From Auxenochlorella pyrenoidosa (lineage: Eukaryota; Chlorophyta; Trebouxiophyceae; Chlorellales; Chlorellaceae): 14,412 nucleotides of DNA. The position numbers were made by a program, and so were the translations under genes. A model generated the notes under the pieces. The model worked only from the letters and a program-made list of their open reading frames with translations, searched no databases and was not told the DNA's origin. Positions 1 to 7,177 of this stretch are shown piece by piece. The DNA is taken from NCBI GenBank assembly GCA_001430745.1, contig KQ481995.1, forward strand, positions 268,723 to 283,134, in the 5' to 3' direction. The first letter of the stretch is position 1; every line of letters starts with the position of its first letter.

Positions 1-2451
1 GCTGGCCCCCGCCGTAGCCGCCCTGCTGGTGACCGCCGTAGCCCCCCTGCTGGCCGCCATAGCCCCCCTGCTGGCCGCCGTAGCCCCCCTGCTGGTGCTG
101 CGCGTGGACAAACTGGGGGGGCAGCGAGCCGCCAAACTCGCCAGAGGCCAGGCCGGGCTGGCCCATCATCTGGCCCATGGAGCCCATGCTGTAGGTGGCG
201 GGCAGGCCGTCGGGACTGCCGCCCATGAGGGACCCCCCAGGAGCAGAGTAGCGCACCGGCTCGCCTGCCGGGGGTGGAAGGAGCGCCAGCAGGGCGGGGC
301 GGACGCGGGTGAGAGCAGCACAAGCAACGGGCAAGTTGCTGAGCAGCCAGGCAGGCTGCACCCTGCAGCTGCAATCGCGGGCAACGGATCAGGTGGCAAG
401 CAGCTTGCGGCAGGCCCCCGTCGTGGCCTGCAACCCGTGCTACTCCTGCCTCCCAGCCCACCCACCAGAGGGGTGGAAGCCTCCCGGCACAAAGGGCGCC
501 GCAGAGGCAGCCAGGCTGCTGTGCGCCGAGTCGTGCTGCGCGTGGTGCTGCATGCCGCGGCCGCCGCGCATGCCGCCGCCGCCGCCCTGGCGCGAGCCGC
601 CCATTGCCGCCATCGCCGCCTGCTGCTGCGCCGCGGCGGCCACCGGATTGGGCAGCTGCTGCCCCAGGGGGTGCGGGTTCTGCTGGATGGCTTCCAGGGA
701 GGCGCGCGCCAGCGCCTCTGGCGAGACGTAGGGCTTGCAGGCGGGCACCCTCAGCTCCTCGAGGCTGCAGGGCGGCAACAGGGGCAGCAGGGGCAGCAGC
801 ACGATGGGTGGAATGATGCAGGATGAAGCTCTGCCGGCCACGCAGGCAGCTGGGTGGGCAGGCCAGTGAGAAGAGGTCGAGGCGGCGTGCCAGCGCGCAC
901 ATTCATGCCTGGCGGCCGGCCAGCCGGCGCTGCACACCTATGCGCAAAGAAGCAGATGCCGCGGCGGCAGGTGGGCCCGTCGTTGCACAGCTGGGTGCGA
1001 TACCTGCGCGGGGCGCAGCAGGCAGGCCGCATGCACCTTCAGCCCGTGAGGGTGGATGGTCTCACTGCCACCGCCGAACCGCGCGTGCCCCCCCTGGCTG
1101 CTGCGCACACCTCCAGCCGAGGCGGCAGGTTCAAGGCAAACAGGGCCGGCGTGCTCTTTCTCTCTCTCTGCGCGCCGTGCAAACTCACCGCGTCGGGTGC
1201 AGCCAGTACTCAAACACGTTGTGCGCATACGGGCACTTCTCGCCGCGGATGCAGTTGCCGGTCTGCGGGGGCGGGCGCGGCAGGTGGGGCGCACAGGGTC
1301 GGTGCCATGCATGCTACCGCCAGCGTTAGCTGGACGGGTCGCCGGACGCCGGGCAGGGTTGCCAGCGCCCCGGCAGGCCGTGCCAGCGGTGGCGGCCCAC
1401 GCCGGGGGTCCGCCTCGCCCTCCCGGCGAGGGCGGCAGCACCCACGTGGGCGGGCGTGCAGCACCCACGTGCAGCCGCCCTGGCGCACCTTTTTCATGTC
1501 CGGGCAGGCAATGCCTGTGTAGTTGTGAAGGCGCGGGTCGCGCCGCACCGCCTTCTCGCCCGCGTGCGCAAAGGGGCAGATGGTCCAGTCGTGCACAAAG
1601 CGCTTGGTGCAGGGGATGACCTGCGAGGGGAGGGGGGCAGGCACAGCCGGGAAGGTGGGCGGCAGCTGGCCTGTGGGATACCCTCTGGCGCAGCCTGCCC
1701 ACGCTTGGGCGGGCTGTGCTGTTTTGCCCGGTGGGTTTGGGCGATGGAGCTGGCCGCGCTGACTGCCAGCCCTGCGCCTAGGAGCCCGCGGGCTTCGGGT
1801 AGCTGCATGGCTGCTGGCCGCAGCTGGCTGCCGAGAGCCACTGATTGCAAGGACCTGGTGCACGCTGCACACAGCCCCGCCGCTGGGTGACGCTGCCAGA
1901 CCCGCTGAGGGCACCCTTCCCACCTTCATGCACCTGCAGTACAGATAGGACATGGGCAGCAGTGAGCAGGGCAGGGGCTGTTGGCGCGCGGCAGGCGGTG
2001 CCTCTTGGCAGCGAGTCAGCTCGGCGCAACAACAGTACCGCGCGTGGCAGGGGCCTGCGAGGTGCCCCTTGGCCACGCTGGGCTGCCCCGGGCACGATCC
2101 GGCAAGGAGGGGCGCCAGGGGCCGCAGCAGGGCGCAAGAGGGGCAACCTGGCCGCGCAAAACATGCCCCCTCAAGCTGTCCCCAGAGCTGCCCGAGCTAT
2201 CCGGCTGCTCACCAGAGCCTGCAAGGGAGTCGCGGCGGCAGGGAGAGGGTGACCAGGGCTGCAGAGAGCTAGCTGGCAAGCCTGGCATCGCGGGTGGCGC
2301 CAGGGAAGCCTCTGCGCGCCTTCGAACGCGCTCAATAAGCTCACCTGAACTGGTCCGATTGAAAGAGCTCGCTGGAGCACTCGTCGTCTTCGGCCCCAGG
2401 CTGCGGCGGCCCCTGCGCCCAGGGGCGCGCCTCTTGCGCGTTTGCGGTCAT
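1..2451 (-). CDS. RR-TZF type CCCH zinc-finger RNA-binding protein (3' end outside window)
   Basis: Likely a cytoplasmic RNA-binding regulator of mRNA decay or translation. Exons read downward: 2451-2345, 1933-1924, 1620-1489, 1262-1189, 1003-938, 764-466, 264 to the edge; all junctions are GT-AG and frame-compatible, giving 317 residues so far. Visible motifs: C43-x5-H49-x4-C54-x3-H58 (the plant arginine-rich finger, containing [10 protein letters not shown]), then C78-x8-C87-x5-C93-x3-H97-x16-C114-x5-C120-x4-C125-x3-H129, exactly the plant tandem zinc-finger spacing. After the fingers come a Gln/Ala-rich stretch, an RGG-like patch (about residues 187-201), and QQGGYGG repeats at the truncated C-terminus. 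The start is the ATG at 2451, opening an acidic region ([10 protein letters not shown]) that runs into SDQFR, the usual lead-in to the first finger. An additional upstream coding exon cannot be excluded. Family call very sure; the boundary of the 10-bp second exon is less sure. Confidence 0.9.
21..99 (-). repeat. In-frame 18-24 bp repeat coding QQGGYGG units
   Basis: On the minus strand the last coding exon contains at least four near-identical units reading QQGGYGG, some with an extra His or Gln, and it continues to the window edge. The units differ by synonymous and length changes. Such Gly/Tyr/Gln-rich low-complexity tails are typical of RNA-binding proteins that assemble into granules; that role is inferred here. 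Confidence 0.8.
1924..1933 (-). other. 10-bp microexon of the CCCH zinc-finger gene
   Basis: On the minus strand a good acceptor (CTGTACTGCAG) is followed by ten bases coding the end of Arg, then Cys-Met-Lys, and then a donor (AAG then GTGGGA). Exon 1 ends in phase 2 and the finger exon starts in phase 0, so direct joining would shift the frame. The ten bases repair it and give FRCMKVIPC, which matches the FR..K.V..C lead-in of RR-TZF proteins. No cDNA is available here, so this is an inference from phase and family alignment. Confidence 0.7.
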
Positions 2452-2846
2452 CCTGGCCGCCTCTGAGGCCCTTGGACGCTGTCCAGGCGCCTTGGGGGCC
2501 TGCACGCTGCGCGCAGGGCACGCTGGCGGTGTAGACTTCTGCGAGAGGCTGGCAGAGGACGCGCGAGCAGAGAGCAGGGTTCAACAGGATGTGCACAGTC
2601 GCAAGATCACACAGGGGGCAGCTTGCAATTGGAGCCCAGCAGCTGCCATGCCACGCGAGGGCTCTAGCCGCTTGCTGCCCATCAAGGGTGATGTTCGCTG
2701 ATGTTTGCCCTGGCGGCGATCGGCAACTTTTGGCACAGACCGAGGAGGCTTGCGGCACCGGGCAAGAGGGGCCACTCTTGCAGGCGAGGGGGCCCCGCTC
2801 CAGGACTTGGCTGCCCCTTTCCTGCCGTCCAGGCTCCATGTGGTAA
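2452..2846. promoter_or_regulatory. Divergent spacer between the zinc-finger and YnfA-family genes
   Basis: This 395-bp stretch lies between two outward-facing start codons and must hold both 5' UTRs and promoters unless untranslated exons lie elsewhere. I see no TATA-like element, convincing ORF or repeat in it. A stop codon (TAA, 2844-2846) sits directly before and in frame with the YnfA-family start, which fixes that start. Confidence 0.55.
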
Positions 2847-3663
2847 ATGCAGTCAGATGGCAGCAGCAGCAACGAGCTGGCAATGCTCGGCTCGGCAGCG
2901 CCGGCGCCCGCGCCCGCCAGCGGCGGCAGCGGCGGCGATGAGGAGGACTTCCGCTGGACGGCTGGCAAGGTGAGGCGCAGCGCACCGAGTCGCCAGAAAT
3001 TCTGTAGGTTTAAAGGCGCACCAGCCGTCGCTGGGGTCCTCAGCAGAAAGCTGGGACCGTCGCACGCTGCGCACGGCAGCGCTCATGCGGTCCCAACTTG
3101 CCCTACCCAACCTTCACTGGTGGGCTTCCCCGCCGCACGTCGCGCAAGCCGCCGCCCCCGGCCTCCCACCCACCCCCGGCAGGTCGTGCTGTCGCTCGCG
3201 CTGTTCGTGGCGGCCGGCGTGGCTGAGATCGGCGGCGGCTGGCTGGTGTGGCAGTCGATCCGGCTGCACAAGGGGTGGTACCTCGCAGTGGCCGGCGCTG
3301 CCGTGCTCTTCCTGTACGGCGTCATCCCCTGCGCCCAACCCATGGACAACTTTGGGCGGGTGCGGTGCGGTGCGGGACGTTCAGGGTGCACGTGCTGCAG
3401 GACGCCAAGACGCGCCGCCGTGCCGCGCGCGCCGCGGCCCGCTGAGCCCGCGCCGCTCGCGCCGCCGATGCCGCCCCGCACCCCCAACTTCTGCCCCTCG
3501 GCCCGCTGCCCCGCAGGTCTATGCCGCCTACGGCTGCTTCTTCATCATCCTGTCCTACCTGTGGGGCTGGGCGGTGGATGGAGTGAGGCCTGACACTGGG
3601 GATTGGGTGGGGTCGGCCATCGCAGTGGCTGGCGGACTCGCCGCCTTCTTCTGGCCACGGTGA
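2847..3663 (+). CDS. ynfA: YnfA/UPF0060 family small integral membrane protein
   Basis: Exons 2847-2969, 3183-3359 and 3517-3663 join in phase 0 to give 148 residues. The core (residues 42-148, about the 107-108 residues usual for YnfA) has four hydrophobic segments: about 42-64, 73-91, 101-122 and 129-147. Family marks are AEIGGGW in segment 1, GRVYAAYG at the exon 2/3 junction, and WAVDGVRPDTGDWVG between segments 3 and 4. YnfA proteins are small-multidrug-resistance-like; E. coli YnfA is reported to contribute to efflux, and the eukaryotic role is unknown. Residues 1-41 are an added Ser/Gly/Ala/Pro-rich tail ending in an acidic patch (DEEDFRW), with no clear signal or transit peptide. Intron 1 (213 bp) is stop-free in frame. 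A (CCCG)n run directly follows the stop. Family call very sure; membrane destination unknown. Confidence 0.93.
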
Positions 3664-4323
3664 CCGCCCGCCCGCCCGCCCGCCCGCGTCCGGCTCCAGC
3701 TGCCAACCCCCGCTGCCAGCGTGCGGGTGTGCTGCATGGGCTGCAGCTGCCATGCGTGCTACATGCGCCCCGCTGCGTCCTCCGGGGCATGTGCCCTTGA
3801 ACTGCCTGCAGCGCAGCAAGTGCGTTGTTGTAACCACCTCCTGCCCAGCGCATGCCAGCTGTATTTTTCCTCTGATTCTTCGGTCTCTCATTCTTAGGCA
3901 TCCCGCAACCTGTTCACTTGCCAGGGCCGTCTTGCCAATTCCGCTGCCTGTGCTGATGAGCACCAGGTGACACGATTCTCAATCTGAGCAGTTGCCGGCC
4001 ATTCCACAGGCTGCCACCCCTCGTGCTGGGCATGTGGTGCACAATGCTCGAAACATGTAATGCTGAAGGCTCCATTTCCAACTGACCACCCATCCAAGCC
4101 TGCTGGCAGCATGCCCTCACACTGCTGGCCTTCGTCCAGGGACACACCATTGGCCCCTTGAATGAACGAGCATGATGTTGGCAGGGGTGGTTGGAAGGGC
4201 AAGAGGTCGGAATTGCCAGTGCGGATAGTCGAGTGCTCAATGGCAGGGAGGAGGAGGACGAGGAGATGGGCAGGGGGAGGAGGAGGGAGGGAGGGGGCCA
4301 CAGACGTGGGCGGCTGCCAGCCA
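3664..4323. other. Convergent 3' spacer between YnfA-family and DTD genes
   Basis: This stretch holds the 3' ends of two genes facing each other. It starts with a short CCCG-type tandem repeat (about 3664-3687). TGTAA occurs on the plus strand at 3829-3833 and 4056-4060. A purine-rich GGA/GAG run lies at about 4246-4301. I found no TGTAA on the minus strand for the DTD gene and no conserved coding sequence. Confidence 0.5.
3829..3833 (+). promoter_or_regulatory. TGTAA polyadenylation signal of the YnfA-family gene
   Basis: TGTAA is the standard chlorophyte poly(A) signal. This copy is 166 bases after the stop, a reasonable 3' UTR length. A second copy at 4056-4060 is a possible alternative. 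Confidence 0.6.
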
Positions 4324-6094
4324 TCATGCCTGGTCCACCGACGAGAGGCTGCCCATGGAGCTGCCGCCGGCGCCGCCCAGCGATGCATTGCCCGGGTCGG
4401 CCGAGTCCAGCAGTATCGTGACGGGGCCATCGTTCTGACCAGAGCAGGGGAGGAGGGTGGGGGCTGGCGGGGCGCGTCACAAATGCAAGCTGCAAGGGCT
4501 TGGCCCAGGGTCTGGTGGGCAGAGCAGGGAGGGCGCACGCCCTTCCCCCCAGGCCAAGCTGCCCAACTTGAAAGGAGATTGGAGGGCGAGAGCCAACCAC
4601 GTAACTGCTCTCGGCCTTACCCAAAGAGACGGGGATGTATTCTTGCATGAAAATCTGCCACACCTCTGCTCAAGCAGGGCCCACACCCAAGCGCGCCAAC
4701 CCCTCCCCACCGCCTCGCAGCAGCGGAGCGCAGGCTCACTACGAGTGACACGTTCATCATCGCCCCGAACACTCCATCCTTCACTCGCGCCTCGCCGTGC
4801 TGGCGCCGCAAGCCTTCCAGGAATGCCGCGTACGCGCCCCGCGCCTGCCAGGTAAGCAGAACGCACATGCGGTGCTGTGCGTAAGCAGAACGCATGTGAG
4901 GTAGTCCACATCACGGCCTGCCCTGCTGCACCGGCTGGCCAGGGTATCGGTCCGCAGGCGCGGGCGCACGGTGCTCGACAGGCCTGCCGTCGGCGCGCTG
5001 CCCGGCTGCTCAGGCCAGCTGTGGTGAGACCAATCCGATGAGCACACAGCAGCTGATCACCTGTGCAGGCGGCATGGCCTTGCTGAAGTCCAGCTTGTTC
5101 CCCTTGTACCGCGCAAACAGCGTGAACTGCAGGCAGGGTTGTGGCGGGCGGGTCCAGCAAGGGGGGTGAGCCACAAGCAGGTAAAGCAGGCCAGGGCCGC
5201 TCTTTAGCTGTCGGGAGGGGGAAGGCGAAAGGTCGCAAAGGCGGGTCGAGCCCCGTGCCACGGCTGCGGGCACGGCGGGCGCAGTGCCTGAGGGGGATGC
5301 TCACGCACAAGCTTGGGGCATAGCACCCTCGCAAAGCTCGCGTGCCACACAGCCGCGGGTCGAGGCCAGATGTAGGGAGCGGCGGCAGCCGCGGCTGGCT
5401 GCCTGGACCTTGCACAATGCAGCACCCACATGCCCGGCGCAGCACCCACCTGACTGGCGCACAGCACCCACCTGCCCGGCGCACGCAGCACCCACCTGGC
5501 TGACGCAGAGCACCTCGTAGCCTTTCTGCGCCACGCTCTGGTCCCACGCCCGGCTGCCCTCACCGTTGCTCCACATGCGCAGGCCCAGGATCTTGCGGGC
5601 GCTGCACACCAGGCGCCAGCAGTTTCTCAGGGAGGCAGGAAGGCAGGCAACATGAGGACCACAGCAGGTTGGGCAGGCAGGCAGGTTGGGCAGGCAGGCG
5701 GGAGGCGGCATTGGGTGGAGCCAAGAGCCGCAGGTGCAGAGGACGGCTGGAGGGCCGGCTGCGCACGAGCAGGCTCAGGACAGAGCGGCGCTCTCACGCC
5801 CGCAGGCCGCTGCCAGCTGCCTCACATGAAGTCGGCATCCGCCTCTGTGTCGGTGTCCCGTAGGCCCACCAGGCACAGCAGGCCCGGACCAATCGAGGAG
5901 ACTATCTGGCCGTCCACCTGCGCAGGCAAAGGCCGCAGAGCCCTCCTCTCACAGCACAGTGAAGTACTGCTGGCGGCAGCAGCAGCACCAAGCAGCCGGC
6001 GGCGGCGGCGGCAGTCGAGGGCTGTTGGCCTGCCGCTCTGCTAATCGCTTACCTCGACCGATGCGCTCCTTACTCTTTGCACCACCGCCCGCAT
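4324..6094 (-). CDS. DTD1: D-aminoacyl-tRNA deacylase (DTD1 type)
   Basis: This enzyme hydrolyses D-amino acids mischarged on tRNA and so protects translation from wrong chirality. Exons read downward: 6094-6053, 5917-5826, 5601-5496, 5126-5061, 4844-4740, 4434-4324, giving 173 residues, close to bacterial DTD plus a short Gly/Ser tail. The start MRAVVQRV is the family N-terminus, preceded by a good context (GCAGCC). Further matches are IGPGLLCLVGL, ARKILGLRMW, VLCVSQFTL with the SQxxL motif (residues 79-83, split across introns), the eukaryote-like KGNKLDFSKAMP, and NDGPVT (138-143) with the Gly-cisPro motif used for chiral discrimination. All key motifs are intact. A cytosolic location is inferred because there is no N-terminal extension. 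Three splice regions carry local duplications that could give longer isoforms (see findings). Confidence 0.95.
4852..4899 (-). repeat. Direct duplication beside the exon 5 acceptor of the DTD gene
   Basis: GTAAGCAGAACGCA occurs twice on the plus strand (starting at 4852 and 4881). Read on the minus strand this is a doubled TGCGTTCTGCTTAC tract. Each copy is followed by a CAG: the true acceptor ends at 4845 and the decoy AG is at 4876-4875, 30 bases earlier. Confidence 0.75.
5420..5495 (-). repeat. Four tandem copies of the intron 3 donor region (DTD gene)
   Basis: On the minus strand GTGGGTGCTG occurs four times, at 5495-5486, 5471-5462, 5449-5440 and 5429-5420, at 20-24 base steps. The first is the true donor. 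Copies two and three are also preceded by CAG, so they look like full donor sites. Confidence 0.85.
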
Positions 6095-7177
6095 GGCTGC
6101 CGCCTGCTGCCGTCCTGCCTCTGGCGCTTGCCAACCGCGAAGCCTGGGACCCAATGAGCCTACTGACCCGAGTTTGAATCGGATGAACATGCACAATTGA
6201 ATGTCGCCTGCATGCCGCAAGCGCGCAAGCATGGCCACTCCGGCACGGCTGGCGACGCCGTGGCTGTGTGTCGGGCGCAAGGCTGGGCAAGCCATGTTTG
6301 CAGTTTCTCGTCTTTCTGAGCACGTTTGCAGAAGTGTGCCCCCCTTTATCAGTCTGCTGTACTGCGCTCTGCAATGACATGCCTGGAAGGCTGGCGGCGT
6401 CCGTACCTGAGCGCCTGACTGAGCAGGACCAACACCAGGAGGCTTGCCGCAGCCTGCCCTCTGATCCTTGCGTGAGTGCATTGCTTCGTAAAATTCTTGA
6501 GGGGGGGGCTGCCAGAATATGCAAGCCTCTCAATTGCTACGCAGACACACCAGCTCACCTGCATCCGCCGCACTGCGAATGGTCAAGGCCAGTTCATGTG
6601 TCAAGCTGATGTGGAGAGGATGGAGACGTTTCCAACAATGGCATTGCTTCAGTGGCACCCCGTGTCATGATCCAGAATTGCTGCCGCAGGCCAGGGCAGC
6701 CCTTTACGTGTGGTGTTGGCGACTGCATCTGGTAACAGTGGCCGATGAGCACCTGCTCCAAGCGGCCGGGTGCACTGAAAGCTTGGTAAAGCAGTCGTGA
6801 CTGCTAGAAGCAAAGCCATACATCTCTGCACAGGCCATCATGGATGATCTGCAGGCTGTTTCGGAGACTAAGGCGGGCTGCTGTCCGCTTGCCTGCCAGC
6901 AGGCTAACCTCCTCCTGCGCTGACACGATGATCAATCATGATGCTCCCAGTGCACACCGATGTTGTTGTCTGTGTTATTTTTGTGGAGGGTCAATTGTTG
7001 GACGCTAGCACGGCATGACTCGGAAAGCAGCATGAGTGCAGAGCTGGCTGGCGTCGCGCTGCAACACATGGCGACAACGCAGCAGCTTACAGCTCAAGGA
7101 GCTGCGATCTTTACTCCACGCTTCCTAGCCTTCTTCTCAGAGTATTCATCTCTCTACCGAGCACCCCCATCGCCAAA
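6095..7177. other. Divergent spacer between DTD and D27-like genes; no gene supported
   Basis: This 1083-bp stretch separates two outward-facing start codons. It is visibly less GC-rich than the genes. Open frames exist on both strands (for example 6268-6609 and 6519-6800), but none shows a recognisable domain, splice continuity or family resemblance. It most likely holds two promoters and 5' UTRs, possibly with untranslated exons. An unrecognised small gene, ncRNA or decayed mobile element cannot be excluded. Confidence 0.5.

Noticed and set aside
29..826. 265-codon open frame on the plus strand
   Set aside because: It is the complement of the zinc-finger exons; its AP and GG repeats are just the QQGGYGG-coding repeat read backwards.
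5420..5495. Evenly spaced repeats that might suggest a CRISPR array
   Set aside because: Repeats are only about 10 bases with 10-14 base gaps, sit in a eukaryotic intron, and are copies of a splice donor.
4477..5547. 356-codon open frame on the minus strand
   Set aside because: It runs through DTD introns and exons in a mixed frame; only a short part overlaps true exons in frame. GC-rich DNA makes long accidental open frames common.
6268..6609. Possible small gene in the divergent spacer
   Set aside because: No family resemblance, no splice partner, and no supporting promoter or poly(A) signal in suitable positions.
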